Positions 1 to 10,739 of a DNA stretch of 64,000 nt are shown in pieces. This stretch comes from Symbiodinium natans (Eukaryota; Sar; Dinophyceae; Suessiales; Symbiodiniaceae), in contig CAJNDS010002257.1 of the NCBI GenBank assembly GCA_905221605.1, forward strand, positions 895,922-959,921. Direction: 5' to 3'. The notes below the pieces were generated by a model. The model was not told the DNA's origin. It worked only from the letters and a program-made list of their open reading frames with translations, and ran no database searches. The stretch's first letter is position 1, and each line of letters begins with the position of its first letter. The translations under genes and the position numbers were made by a program.

Positions 1-154
1 GCTCAAACAAGCCCGTGTAATAAGAGATTGGGCCTTGGGTTTGAGCACGTACCCTTGCGAGCATTTGCAAGGGCACTCCCCTCAAGGCCAAGTTGCATCC
101 TGGAGCTGTGGAGCCCCAGAAGACTGGACCTGGATTCCCTGAGCCTGCAAGGCC

Positions 155-178
155 CTACTGACCTTTTAGCCCTAAACC
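155..178 (+). promoter_or_regulatory. possible spliced-leader acceptor before gene A
   Basis: A short pyrimidine-rich stretch ends in TTTTAG at 164-169, nine bases before the ATG at 179. Dinoflagellate mRNAs usually receive a spliced leader at such an AG, so this is a reasonable trans-splice acceptor. The inference rests on position only. The remaining bases 1-154 hold nothing I recognise. Confidence 0.25.
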
Positions 179-268
179 ATGACCACTTGGCCCAGGTTCT
201 CCGGAATGAACACGCCGCCAGTCGCGGGAATGGGCGGCATGGGCATGATGGACCCGGGAGCCCTGGAG
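179..268 (+). CDS. gene A exon 1, start codon
   Basis: The ATG at 179 opens a Met/Gly/Pro-rich N-terminus, MTTWPRFSGMNTPPVAGMG and onward to ...DPGALE. The exon is taken to end at GAG|GAC (a GA donor), 30 codons, phase 0. It joins in phase to the next exon at 707. The frame would otherwise stop at a TAG near 301. There is no signal peptide. Confidence 0.5.
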
Positions 269-706
269 GACCAAACCACAGGGTGGTGTCAGAGGGATTC
301 CTAGGGCTGAAATTCAGTGCCCGGTTGGCGTTGGCCAATCTCAAAAGACTCTGTTCAGTGCTGGATAAGGTAACTCGGGGGTTGTGGCTTGCAATTTGAA
401 TTTGTGAATCACCATGGGCTGGGGCTGGGCGGCTAGCCTGGCATGTACCCAGAACTCCTGAAAAGCGTTCTGGCTCCCAAACTCCAGAGACGCTGGAAGG
501 CAGATCCCGACCCTCCAACCGTACAGTCGCTTTTCGCCAAACGTTACTAAATCCGGGACCTTTCACACGTTGTCACAGCCTTGCCGCATGATTCGGACAG
601 TGGCAGCTCATCTCGGGCGTTGTCAGCATTGTGACGAGATTCGCCAAGAGCGTTGGCCTTGCGGCTAGCTGCTTGTGGCGACACTTTTGAGCTCAGCGCC
701 CAGCAG

Positions 707-760
707 GAGCAGATGATGTCGGTGATGAGCCGAGTGATGGTGCCCTTCCAAGACATGGCG
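707..760 (+). CDS. gene A exon 2
   Basis: This segment reads EQMMSVMSRVMVPFQDMA after CAG|GAG at 706/707. It is 54 nt, phase 0, with a GA donor (GCG|GAGACC). The frame stays open to about 790, so the donor could lie further on. Confidence 0.5.
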
Positions 761-2322
761 GAGACCTCAGTTGCTATCAACTACAAACGTTGACAAACCC
801 TATGACGCAGTTTCGAGACTGATCCTTCACAAATGATGAAGGTCCGAAATCCTGATGTTGAAGGCTAGCGGCTATCAGCTAAAAAGCATGTAGGACCGGA
901 TGCCGTTCAATAAGTATGGAGTCTCCTCGCCTCTTTCCGGCCTCCTCCGCATAGTTGTGTGACTTCGGAAGCCGGCTGCATGAAGCCACTGGCCTACAGT
1001 GGAAAACTGTTGCCCCTAAACTGATAAACTGCACGAGCCCTAGGGCCCTAGGTATCTTTTCTGAACCCCAGACTGCCCAAACTGCCCAAGCCCTCGACCC
1101 TCAAGCCAGAAAGCCTTACAAGCCTTCCGTGTGCAAGTGTGAGCGTCGAACTCCCGAAACCGTCTAGCCTAAGGCCTACGATCCTAATTTCCAAAAAACA
1201 TCTCCAAAACCTCGCTGTCAGGTCATGGGTCGGCTTCAGTCTATGGAGGAGACGTTCGGCCTACAATTATTTTGGTTTACAGCTTTTCTTAGGCAAAGAG
1301 CTGCCAGTGCACAGGGATTTGCAAAAAAAAGGGCCCAGCTCAGGGTGCCGTGCTGCTGTACAACTGTGCAAGTGTTCTACAATAGCTTTGGGATGGTTTG
1401 GGGCTCGGGGCTCGCTCTTCAAAACGTGGCCCTTTAATCAGCTCCCAGATCCGAGAGGCTCACCCAGCTCAGGCACTGACCCAAAGCTCAAGTCCTGCTT
1501 CAAACTAGAAGCGATCCCCAGCCCTGCCCAAGAACAAGTCGATTACCAGATTCCTGTACAAGAGATAAGCTTCCTCCGCAGAGCAAGGGTCCAGGAGGGG
1601 CATGCCATCTGTGGAGCGCTTTTCTTCGCCCAAGGAACATGCAGCGACAGCTCGAAACGACACAGGTCCGGCGCCCAACGGCTTTGCTATTAGGCGCTCG
1701 AGACCTTGTAGGTCGCTGCATGTTTGGCGGGATCTAGGTCGAGCTGCGGCGTCTGAGCCTAGTTGCAGTTTGCCATATGCCCGGGTCTTTGAGTATTATC
1801 GGATGTAGAGCTTAGTATAGGTTCGTTTTCATCTTTTGATTCTGACAAAGCATCCGAGATACAGACAGCGGTTGGTAAGGTTTGCCAGAGGCCTCGAGAT
1901 TCGTGTCTACCGGTGTGGTGCTTTGCTCAAAACGAGTTTCTTCCTGACCATCCCGCATACCAAAGACTGGTCCGTTGTGACCCATTAATGCTGTCATGAG
2001 TCATCGTGGAGCCTGTGATGAGGCCGCAGCTCCTTTGTGCTAGTGTGAGTGATGAAACCTGTTACACCTATCAAGTTCCGCGAGCAGTCTCGTGTGGCCC
2101 GGGTGTGGCAATCGAAACCTATGAAGCCGTGCAGCCCGTTTCAAGCACGAGTTTGAGTTGGGTTCGTATCACGTGCTCCCCATGCCTGTTATGCATGCAG
2201 ACATCGGCTAGCTCACCTGTTGTTTACCTGTTTGGGCAGGAAAAAGGTTGAGTGGGATAGATGGCATCTCAGGCTACGGCTAGGTGTTTGGGCGGCGTGC
2301 TTTGCCATGCTGCGATTGGTTC

Positions 2323-3006
2323 ATGGCCAAGCTACCTGACTTTGTTGATCACTATGCTGCGTTGGGCTGTTCCCCGAAGTCTTCGCACACAGAAATCAAG
2401 CAAGCATATCATGAAAAGCTGCGTGAATATCATCCGGACAAGCGGCCGAACAGCCAAGAGGGCCGAGGCAAAAAGATAACAGCGGCCCTGAATCAAGCTT
2501 GGGAGATCCTCAAAGACGACTTCCTTCGCGAGGAGTATGATCGCAAGTGGAGGGAGATCATGGAGGATCCAGCAAGTTCTCTAGCAGATGAATGCCGTCG
2601 CTCCGGGAATGAGCTGTACAGAGCTGCCTGTGTTCTTGCGCAAAAGCACGGGGAGGCTCATGTGGCTCATGTGGATGGTGTGACTTTTGGGGAGGGCCTG
2701 GACTGGGCAAAGCAGGCTTTAGAGAAGTACCAGGCTGCAATTGATGCGTATACCAGAGGTCTGGAAGCCGCTCCTCATGATCACCGCTTGTACAACAACA
2801 GAGCCTTGTGCTTCGCAGCTCTGAAGCTTTGGCTTCGATGTCAGGAGGATGCGAGACAGGTGATCCGGTTGAAGCCTGACTTCAAGAAGGGCTGGTTCTT
2901 GCTAGCCAAAGCACTGTGGAGGGAAGGTCACCTAGCAGAAGCCAAGAAAGAACTGGATGCCGGTCTTGCAATCCTGCCAGAATGTACCGACCTACTTGAT
3001 CTGCAG
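2323..3006 (+). CDS. J-domain plus TPR co-chaperone, exon 1
   Basis: This is the best-supported small gene of the left end. Residues 6-72 form a DnaJ J-domain with the HPD motif at 37-39 (REYHPDK), the part that stimulates Hsp70 ATPase. A TPR region follows at about 130-225, with typical helix pairs (YNNRALCFAALKLW, GWFLLAKALWREGHLAEA) that would bind chaperone or client tails. The order J then TPR differs from DNAJC7, where TPRs come first. The start is the ATG at 2323; the frame is open upstream to 2284 but without an ATG. Unspliced, the frame stops at 3031-3033 (EIHKIHG). Removing 128 nt at 3007-3134 continues it in phase into a second exon. Likely cytosolic or nuclear, with no targeting signal. 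The whole gene lies inside intron 2 of gene A, same strand. Confidence 0.85.
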
Positions 3007-3020
3007 GCCGAGATTCACAA
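3002..3020 (+). repeat. 19-nt direct repeat at intron start
   Basis: The sequence tgcaggccgagattcacaa occurs here and again at 3130-3148. Cutting after CAG in both copies removes a 128-nt intron that begins GC and ends AG and keeps the reading frame (QAEIH in both copies). Confidence 0.85.
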
Positions 3021-3129
3021 GATTCACGGTTGATTTGCTAATCTGGCCCCTGCGTGCAAGTGCTCCTTGTTCGGAGTTTTGGGTTTCGGGTTCTTAGGTC
3101 CCTAGAGGCCGAAGGGTATCGCAGCCGTG

Positions 3130-3148
3130 TGCAGGCCGAGATTCACAA
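3130..3148 (+). repeat. 19-nt direct repeat at intron end
   Basis: This is the exact second copy of the repeat at 3002-3020. It supplies the AG acceptor (gtgcag|gccgag) and the first codons of exon 2. Such paired repeats fit either intron birth by duplication or a target-site duplication of an inserted intron. Confidence 0.85.
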
Positions 3149-3632
3149 CGCGCTTGCTGAGCAGTCTGGTGGCCAACATCTTCCTTCTATCTTGAGGCGG
3201 AGGACAAGCGTCAGCAGGAATGTCTCTCCGGTTGGCACGCCCCCGCCGTCATCAAGCTCTGTTCGTGTGCAGCCTCCACCTCCCATCCACAAACCGATGC
3301 CACCCAGAAGGCAAGCTTGTCCATCTCCTTCTCCTCCAGCTGACGCGGGCTTGGGACGATCACAAAGCTTGCGCTGCTTCAACGAGCGGCAGGCTCTTCC
3401 TGTCAAGAGCAGCTCCCTGTCACCCCTAAAGCATCGGCGGCTACCGACGGACTTTGGAGAGACAATGGCCTCGGGCCTGGAAGCAACTGCTCGATTCGGA
3501 GACAGCACGGCGGACTTTGGGGAAAAAATCAAGTTCTTCGCAAATCGGTCGGCGGGCCTGTCAGGTACCCGTGACAACCGAACTCTATGGGACTTTGCAC
3601 AACTTGGCTTTCGAAACACGAGTGCTGCATGA
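3135..3632 (+). CDS. J-domain/TPR gene, exon 2 (C-terminal tail)
   Basis: The frame runs on from AEIH into NALAEQSGG, then a Ser/Pro/Arg-rich, low-complexity stretch (PPPSSSSVRVQPPPPIHKP) and a final part with two similar TDFGE/ADFGE pieces (residues near 330 and 350). It ends at TGA 3630-3632, giving a spliced protein of 393 residues. The tail has no domain I know and looks disordered. If the intron is retained the protein ends 158 residues earlier, so retention would act as a switch between a long and a short form. That last point is inference. Confidence 0.6.
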   Translation, partial: AEIHNALAEQSGGQHLPSILRRRTSVSRNVSPVGTPPPSSSSVRVQPPPPIHKPMPPRRQACPSPSPPADAGLGRSQSLRCFNERQALPVKSSSLSPLKHRRLPTDFGETMASGLEATARFGDSTADFGEKIKFFANRSAGLSGTRDNRTLWDFAQLGFRNTSAA

Positions 3633-4013
3633 CAAGGTGCAGGTTTCGATTCGCATGTCTCTGCATGCTTTTAGAGAGGTGGACACGAATAGCACCGCCA
3701 GACGGCAGAAGTGTCCTAGCAAAGTGCTGTGTACATCTCTCTACCCCTCTCTCCTTCCCCCTCTAAAGGACCGGGGAGGGCTTGGACTGCCCTAGACTGA
3801 ACAAATGATACAAATGGTCCGAGTATGTCCGAGTCTGCCGTGCAGACAGTCTGATAGCTCCACAGCCCTTTGATGCGTTTTATGTGACTCATGTGCGCTC
3901 TTAAGTTCAGGCTCTGCCCCATGGTCCCCAACTTTCCCAAAGCGCCAAGGCCGAGAGGCTCGAAGACTCAAACGGCCAAAGCCTCACAAAGTATGAAGCC
4001 ACAGCAAGCCCAG

Positions 4014-4046
4014 GAAGCCATCTCACAGCGCATGGACTTCTCCCAG
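4014..4046 (+). CDS. gene A exon 3
   Basis: EAISQRMDFSQ is encoded between CAG|GAA and CAG|GCC: 33 nt, phase 0, GC donor. Joined to exon 2 it gives a continuous helix-like stretch. Confidence 0.45.
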
Positions 4047-4389
4047 GCCACAGTTGGTTTGTTGGATTTTTGATATTCTTGGCGTCGCGTCTCCGCATGA
4101 CGCGCTCACATGTGATGTTGAAGGACTTTATGGTACTGTAACAGAGACGTTGCGTGCACGGACCATGCTATGACACGTAATCATGTCGGCGTTGGTGCGC
4201 TTTGGGTCTTAGGGCCCATCCGGGGTCCAGCGCTGGAAAAGGGTTCTGGCGATTGGAAACTTGAGGAGTTTTCAGAGATCAAATGGTTTCGGCTTTTGCA
4301 GTGCCTGGCATTTCACAAAGCAGCATCGAGGATTCGAAGCTCGCTTCGCCTAAGGGCACAGACAACTTTCAACTCATCCATGAGCTGAG

Positions 4390-4452
4390 GTCTCACTGCT
4401 GCAGACCGTCAACGCCTGCCAGGTGCTGCTTCACAAGCTTGACTCTTCGCAG
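4390..4452 (+). CDS. gene A exon 4 (63 nt)
   Basis: The exon runs between GAG|GTC and CAG|GCC and encodes 21 residues, starting VSLLQTVNACQVLLHKLD. It is exactly 63 nt, phase 0, with a GC donor. Confidence 0.55.
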
Positions 4453-4887
4453 GCCAGGGGTTAGACTGTGAGTCGTCAGTCTATATAGTGTTGAGGCATG
4501 CTCCACAATGAGGAATCCTTAAGCAGATTGTGGGAGATCCTAGATGCATGATTTCACAGGGAAGAGGGCTACCTCAACCTTTCAACCTTTGGGATAGCTT
4601 CTCGCCCTAAAGGGTAGAGTCCCCGCTTTCTGGTGTGTTTGACTCGAGATGGGAAGCCTTGACTAGCAACTTTGCGTGCCTGCCATCGTTCTTCCAGCCC
4701 ACCGCTGCCGCTTCCGCCGCCTCGTCGCTGTAGTTGTCGCTGTTTGATTATGTTTGATTACTACGTTTTCTCTTCTTCCTCTGTTTCTCGCTCTGGTCTC
4801 CGTTGCTCTCTAATACCTCTTGCGTTCGAGAGCTGGGAGTCGCAGGAGCAGTGATTGCTGTTGCGCTTTGAACACGTCGTTGCGTAG

Positions 4888-4954
4888 GAGACAGTGATGC
4901 AGAAGATGGACACGCAGAAGTCCATCGTGGACCGCATGGTGGAATCCTACTCAG
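4888..4954 (+). CDS. gene A exon 5
   Basis: The exon begins TAG|GAG and reads ETVMQKMDTQKSIVDRMV, ending TCAG|GCG (GC donor) in phase 1. The single leftover G joins the GC of the next exon to make GGC, so the frame continues exactly. This is one of the strongest joins in the gene. Confidence 0.6.
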
Positions 4955-5152
4955 GCGGGCTTTACAAAAAGCTCAGTCAGTCCTCAATCTCCTTTTCAGG
5001 TCTAGACTCGACCCAGAACGCCATGATGCACCACATCAGACGCCCTCGCAGTCTGGTTTCCTGACGTTTCCTGTGTCTGTTAGTTTCGGGCAAATTTTCG
5101 GAGCCAAGCGCAGTTCTGTTTTGTTTTTCGGCCTTGGTTTGTAAGTTTGCAG

Positions 5153-5238
5153 GCCTTGTGGAGAACATCGACAGCGCCAGCGACAACACCAAGAGCGCTT
5201 TGCTGGACACCGCTGCTTGGATTGCGAAAGCCGAGTCG
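5153..5238 (+). CDS. gene A exon 6
   Basis: This exon reads GLVENIDSASDNTKSALL, then an Ala/Trp-containing helix. The acceptor is TTTGCAG|GCC. The donor is placed at TCG|GTC to keep phase 0 with the next exon; the frame stays open to a TAG near 5295, so the 3' border is uncertain. Confidence 0.55.
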
Positions 5239-6004
5239 GTCGCAGCCGCATTGTGTCGCACGCCGTCAGGGAATACGGCACGGAATCGGGAATAGAGCTC
5301 AGTCAGGGAGTTTAGGGCTTGAGACAGACGAGTTCAGGGTTTAAGGTAGCCTGCTGCAAAGAAGGGAAAAGGTTGGGGGAGGCCATTGGCTGATTCGGCC
5401 TGCACGTCTTCTTGACATGACGGCCCCTTCGTTCCCTGTACAGCCCATGTCCACGCCTGACACCTGTTCCTGGTTCAACCATCATCCCTCACGTTGGAGT
5501 TGGCTGGGCGTTCCAAACATCTTAGACTAGCTGCAGAATCCGTTTTGAATATGTTCGAACGAATCTCGAGGACCACTGGCTCATCGCTTTTGAGCCCAGG
5601 CACTCCTCACATGTATGTGACGTCTTACAAAGTCATCTGCAACACCATAAGGCTGTCAAGGTGCGAAACAGCCATTGTACTGGGTGTAAGAGGCCACCTT
5701 TAAGGAGAAAAACTATACACAGTAAGAGATTCTAGCCACGCCATAGCAGAAACAGACTAGCAACAATGCTTCGTGTGCGTTCCAGGTTTGTCGCGCTGTG
5801 GCTTTGCAAGTCGCTTTGCATGTCTTGCCTTTGCTCATGTCTTGGTCATGTGCTGCGCATGTTTAGAATACCAGCCGTGCTGCGTTGGAGTTGGCGCAGG
5901 CGGGCACCAAGATTCCAGTGTGGGGAATGAATGAATATGCGTGGCTTGCGGGTGTAATCTAACCCGTAACGGTCATTATCTGCATCCATCATCATCCATC
6001 CCAG

Positions 6005-6055
6005 GTCAACACGTCCTCCCAAGCCATGCTCAAGAAGCTGGACTCCACACAGCAG
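6005..6055 (+). CDS. gene A exon 7
   Basis: VNTSSQAMLKKLDSTQQ lies between CCCAG|GTC and CAG|GCC: 51 nt, phase 0, GC donor. It shares a KLDS(S/T)Q pattern with exon 4, which suggests an old internal repeat. Confidence 0.6.
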
Positions 6056-6445
6056 GCCATGTTCGCATTTAGGGTAGATTGGCGGTCGCAGTAAAAGAGG
6101 AGGCTGAAGCGTACTGAAGCCAGTGCAGATACTTAACTGTCGTATGTGCTATCCGTTTATCCGTCTACACACCTTATATAAGCCCTAGCCAAACGTAGGC
6201 CACGCGCCTTGGCAAGCTTTAGAGGGTTTAGAGGGTTCAGGATTTAGGGTTGGCCGGGGTTCACGCTTTTCCGAAAAGGTGCTTGCTTCAAACATCTGTC
6301 GCTCCTATGCCACTCCTCTGTGGCACCGTGGCATGTCCGGGCAGGGTAGAAGCTCGACTCTCTCAGCCTTTCCGAAACTCAAACCCAAATTCCAATCTTC
6401 AGTGTAATGTTTGAGCCCGAGGCTGAACCTCAAAACTGCTAACAG

Positions 6446-6505
6446 GACCTCCTGAAGCAGACCCACGAGTCGCATGCCGTCCTCCAGGGCGTGGCGCAGA
6501 CCCAG
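6446..6505 (+). CDS. gene A exon 8
   Basis: DLLKQTHESHAVLQGVAQ and onward follows AACAG|GAC in phase 0. Several donors are possible (after CTCCAG, or further along at CTTG|GTAGAA), so the end is approximate. Confidence 0.5.
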
Positions 6506-6702
6506 CCCCTTGGTAGAAGCTTCGGGGCTGTAAAGTCAAAACGCCACGCAGGAAGGCTTTCAGCGGTGGCCCAGGCGTGAGTCTGGGGCCCAGGGCTTCC
6601 TCGAGAGACCCCAGAGTGTGTAGAGCACTGCAATATGGAGTAATATTCTAGTCTAGTTCTGGAGAGCGCTCCCTGAGATTGAGCCGTTGTGTAGATGCGC
6701 AG

Positions 6703-6850
6703 GTTCAATATCCTTATGCGTACGACCAGTCTGCACTTCACAAGCCAAGGACAAGCTTGGCAAAGAAGGTCGACTCAGGAAATGAGTTGCTCGGAGATGG
6801 ATTGCTCAAAGGGATTCCATCGACTCGCGGTGAGCATACTGCCCACAATG
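6703..6850 (+). CDS. candidate exon with a GTAAGT donor
   Basis: A frame opens after GCGCAG|GTT and runs to AATG|GTAAGT, a textbook donor. The peptide (QSALHKPRTSLAKKVDSG and on) is only partly coil-like. A shorter exon near 6751-6777 inside the same stretch is also possible. Confidence 0.3.
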
Positions 6851-7010
6851 GTAAGTGCCCTCAAGTACGACATCTTCAGCTTGCTTGGCTCAAGCCTCAA
6901 GTCAACCTGATTGCCGAGGCGTGGTAGGAACAACGATCGGCTTCCAAAGCTGCGCATCCCAACATATGAAAGCGAGCGATCCTGATGAAGCTCGATATGC
7001 GCCGCTGCAG

Positions 7011-7068
7011 GTTCACACAGCGCCGCCTTGTGGAGATGGAGACCTGCATTGGCAAGAAGGTCGGGAGG
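7011..7068 (+). CDS. gene A candidate exon
   Basis: After CTGCAG|G the frame reads FTQRRLVEMETCIGKKVG, helix-like as in the other exons. It needs two carried-over bases. The opposing frame is also open, so the call is moderate. Confidence 0.4.
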
Positions 7069-7132
7069 GGTTTGTAATGCTGGACCACGCCACCCGCCCC
7101 CCCAATCACCGATGCCTCGTGCTATGCTACAG

Positions 7133-7192
7133 GTGTCTGATGTCGGCGACTCGCTGGCTCGCTCGCAGACCATGAGCGCCCCGGAGATCAAA
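7133..7192 (+). CDS. gene A exon
   Basis: VSDVGDSLARSQTMSAPE follows ACAG|GTG in phase 0. The donor is unclear; AGC|GCC inside or a later site are options. Confidence 0.5.
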
Positions 7193-7277
7193 TGTCGAAC
7201 GCAAGCTGGCGTTGGATTGCATGGGGTTGCATGACCACCCTGGACCCATCAGCATCTGAGCCTGAGGCTCGGAAAAG

Positions 7278-7322
7278 GTGCTTGATTCCCTCCGCAACGA
7301 CTTGGCCACCCTCGCTGAGCAG
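7278..7322 (+). CDS. gene A exon
   Basis: VLDSLRNDLATLAEQ follows AAAAG|GTG in phase 0, a clear heptad-type helix. The frame stays open as GNVTWQ, so the exon may run to about 7340. Confidence 0.55.
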
Positions 7323-7867
7323 GGCAACGTGACCTGGCAAAGGAAGTGCGCTAGGATTGCGCCCCGAACTGCGCCGTACTCTGCATATCTCTGCATCCTG
7401 AGGCATCCTGAGCTATTCTGAGGCACATTCTGGTCGGCTCGGGGTGAACGGGGTGAACGCTGGGGGCTTCAAGATGCCTGTTGTGCCAGGGCGCGGGGCA
7501 ATCTGAGGCCATGGTTGATGCAACGGAAAAGTCGGCGAGTGTGCAGGAGCTATGAAGATGCAGTGAAGGTTTGTGTTTCTGGTCGCATGCAGCTGTGTGT
7601 GTGTGTGTGTCAAAATCCGTTTACAGGTAGATGAGTAGTTGTCTTTGCATTCCAAAGAAGCTCTCACTAAGATTCGGCTTCTGAATCTCCGGATCGTAGA
7701 AATGCATCATGTCCGCATCAGGCGTCCGCAGGAAGCTATGAATTAAGGAGTCGCAGCAGCAACAAAAAGCCTTTGTATTGACAGGGGCTCATGTCCGGAG
7801 GTTAGTGCTGATGGAGCTGAGGGTGAGCACCTCCTTTACCCATTAGCGTTTTAGGTGGCCCACGCAA

Positions 7868-8010
7868 GCAGACAAACACAAACACAAGCACAAGCACAAG
7901 CACAAGCACAGGCACAGGCACAGGCACAGGCACAAGCACAAGCACAAGACAGCACAAGATAGCACAAGATAGCACAGGATAGCACCAAAGCACACAAGCA
8001 CACAAGAGCC
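7868..8010 (+). repeat. CACAAG/CACAGG hexamer array
   Basis: Tandem hexamers CACAAG, then CACAGG, then CACAAG again, decaying into AGCACAAGAT-type units. It lies in an intron of gene A. The minus-strand open frame here (a VLVLVPVPVP string) is only the repeat read through. Confidence 0.9.
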
Positions 8011-8163
8011 CAAGAGCGCAAGAGCTGTACACCTCAGTTCCTCCTTTTAAGCTGCAGACTGCCATACTGCACCTCTCCTACGCACATATAGCTAAGGCTT
8101 CCATATCAGGAGTCAAGAGCGGTACGGAGACATAATCATGTAGGATTCCCAGTTCCCTCGCAG

Positions 8164-8208
8164 GAGGAGCGCATGTCAGATGTCCGCCGCCAGAAGCACG
8201 GCGAAAGG
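8164..8208 (+). CDS. gene A exon
   Basis: EERMSDVRRQKHGER follows GCAG|GAG in phase 0, charged and helix-like, ending near GAAAG|GGG. The donor is uncertain. Confidence 0.45.
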
Positions 8209-8315
8209 GGCCTCCCCAGCCTCCCCAGCTAAGAGGGCTCGAAGGTTCAGGGATTTGATACGACTGTTGGGAACCAGGCAGTCTCTGTTTGTTTTCTTTT
8301 CTGTACTTCTTTCGT

Positions 8316-8335
8316 TCTCTCTCTCTCTCTCTCTC
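8316..8335 (+). repeat. CT microsatellite
   Basis: A short (CT)n run in an intron. Confidence 0.8.
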
Positions 8336-8551
8336 GAGAAAGGCTTGGACTGTTGAGGGACTGCGAAGATCCCTAATTCAGTAGGCCCTAATCAATTTCT
8401 TGTCTGAATCAGTTCCTGGCTAGAGTGGAGAGACCCTGCTTTCCATATGCTGGCCTTTTCAAAACCAGAACGGCACCTACCCGGAGCGCAAAGCCCTAAA
8501 CCCTGACCACAAGAAGCCCTAACCACAAGCTACTCCAAACCGTGACACGAG

Positions 8552-8588
8552 GAATATGATGATCCTGGATCTGCTGACTCAAGCCCAG
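8552..8588 (+). CDS. gene A candidate exon
   Basis: After ACGAG|G a frame reads NMMILDLLTQAQ up to CCCAG|GAG (GA donor). It stays open for another 35 residues. It needs two bases from the previous exon. Confidence 0.4.
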
Positions 8589-9258
8589 GAGACCATGCAC
8601 ACCAGTGCTGAGTGCTTTGCCTGCATGAATCTTCACTTCAACAGCTTCCCCAAAACTACCTTCCACCCCAAAAAGAAGGTCTTGAGCAGGCTGCAGCTGT
8701 AGCAAGGTTGCAGCCTGGGCTGTCGCCGCATGTTTCGGCAGCCTCCAGTTGACAGACTCCTCAATTTCGATAACCGCTATCAACTGTAAACCCCGCTGGT
8801 TGCGAACCCTGTAAACCGTCAGAATTGTCAAGGTTGTCCACCGACTTAGTTCCAAGTCTATTGTGAAGTCATGCAGCTCTGCAGACTCGATCAATAAAAC
8901 GCGAGTGATGAGTGGGTATGATTTTGTGAGGTTTTGACAAATAGAGATGTGATGTGCTGAGCTTTGGTGCTTTGTTTAGGGTTGAGGTGTTGAGTATCAG
9001 CGTTCTTGGTAACAGCGGGTTGGGCGGGAATAACACCGCGTAGGCGGGAATAACACCGCATAGGGGGGAGACCGCATGTGTAGGGTTGGGGGGGGGAGGA
9101 TCAGGGTTGTAGAGTTGGGGGGGCCCTGAAAGTCAGGGATTTGAGGTTTTCAGGCTTGAAAGCGTCGAAATGGTGATTCCCTTTTGGGGGCGGAAACGTG
9201 GGGGAATCAGGGATTTGAGGTTTTGAGGCGTACGTCGCAACAGTGAATTACTACTGCG

Positions 9259-9524
<266 letters not shown>

Positions 9525-9562
9525 CGCCCTCTCTCTCTCGCGGGTTTTCAAGCGTGTTACAG

Positions 9563-9614
9563 GTCCCTCCAGAGCTTCACGCGCTCGGAGATCATGCGCG
9601 ACTCTGCAGCGTAC
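9563..9614 (+). CDS. gene A exon after the poly-G tract
   Basis: The frame SLQSFTRSEIMRDSAAY follows TTACAG|G and fits the coil-like pattern. It needs two carried-over bases. The donor is approximate. Confidence 0.45.
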
Positions 9615-9788
9615 CTTGGTCCTCACAGCTGTCTGGTAGGTGAATTCAGTTCATTCATGTTAATCCCTTTGTAGTCGCCGCTACCCCCAGCGATGTCTTT
9701 ACAGAACATAGCCTCGAATCTCGTAGTGTTTACGGTCTGAGCTTCTGAAACAGGGGCCATTCATGGGCTTCGGAACTCTCGAATGCAG

Positions 9789-9859
9789 TTTCTGTGGACA
9801 CGAGGAACATGGAGATGCAAATCCGCGATGTAATCTTGAAGCAGATGAGCAAGATGCAG
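9789..9859 (+). CDS. gene A exon
   Basis: The frame reads VSVDTRNMEMQIRDVILK and continues QMSKMQ, ending CAG|GCT (GC donor) in phase 0. It is strongly helical and amphipathic. Confidence 0.55.
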
Positions 9860-10033
9860 GCTTGGGGGGTTTGCGGGTGCTTGCGAGGCTGCCTATTTGG
9901 GGGGCGAGCTCTTGTTGAGCCCCATAGAAGTATGTGTGAGTAGGGGCTGCACTGGGGTGGTGATGAGTCTTGCTCTTATGAGTCTGGGGTCTTGGCACAA
10001 AAAGCGTTTACAACCGATTACTCATTGCGGCAG

Positions 10034-10083
10034 AGCAAGAACTGGGCAGGGCTAAATTGCTGAAAGGGCTGGTGCACAATGAG
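10034..10083 (+). CDS. gene A exon
   Basis: QELGRAKLLKGLVHNE ends at GAG|GCT (GC donor). The frame remains open for another 20 codons (ALHARADAAWDK), so a longer exon is possible. Confidence 0.45.
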
Positions 10084-10227
10084 GCTTTGCATGCTCGGGC
10101 AGACGCAGCATGGGACAAAACCACGGTGCACAAAGCTCAAGCTTGACATTTCCACCCGCCCAGAATCCGGACTCGCAGGTGTTTCTCCACACTACTTGAA
10201 CCCTGAGCCGTCACTGACGCATTTCAG

Positions 10228-10290
10228 GAAGCCTTCCTGGGTGAAGGAGGTGAAGAAGGAGGCTCCTTCAAGGACTGTTCCTCCCCGGGT
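10228..10290 (+). CDS. weak candidate exon
   Basis: After TTTCAG|GAA two frames are open: EAFLGEGGEEGGSF and KPSWVKEVKKEAPS. The position fits the series but the frame cannot be chosen. Confidence 0.25.
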
Positions 10291-10681
10291 GCTAGTTTCA
10301 TGGAGGTGCCAGAGCGACCTCTTCAAATCTTGCACGTTTATGAAAGTTAACTCCAGCTCGGCCATGATGACCCTGAGAATGGAGCATGTGGGGGGCCGCT
10401 AAGGCCAAGGACCGGACGAAAGGCTCTTCAAGACACGAAAAAACTCTTGAGAGTATGGGCTCCGGTTGAGATTGGGGGCTTAGCGGGGCTTAGACAAATA
10501 AAGCCTGCAATGTATAACTTATAGGGTTTAACGGCAACCTCGTAGCTTCCTCCATTTCTACTGCGAGTCAACTTCATACTCGTCGCGCTGCGTATTCGTT
10601 CGACTGCGGAAAGCCACGTGAGCAGGTTCAGGACCCTCGGCCCTAATTAGGCCCTATATGTTGCGACGATCACCTTGCGAG

Positions 10682-10739
10682 GAAGCTGTCAACAACATGG
10701 TCGCAAAACTGGAGGACTCCGATATGATTGCGCGAGCAG
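10682..10739 (+). CDS. gene A exon
   Basis: EAVNNMVAKLEDSDMIAR follows GCGAG|GAA and ends AGCAG|GAA (GA donor). A clean coiled-coil-type peptide. Confidence 0.5.
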
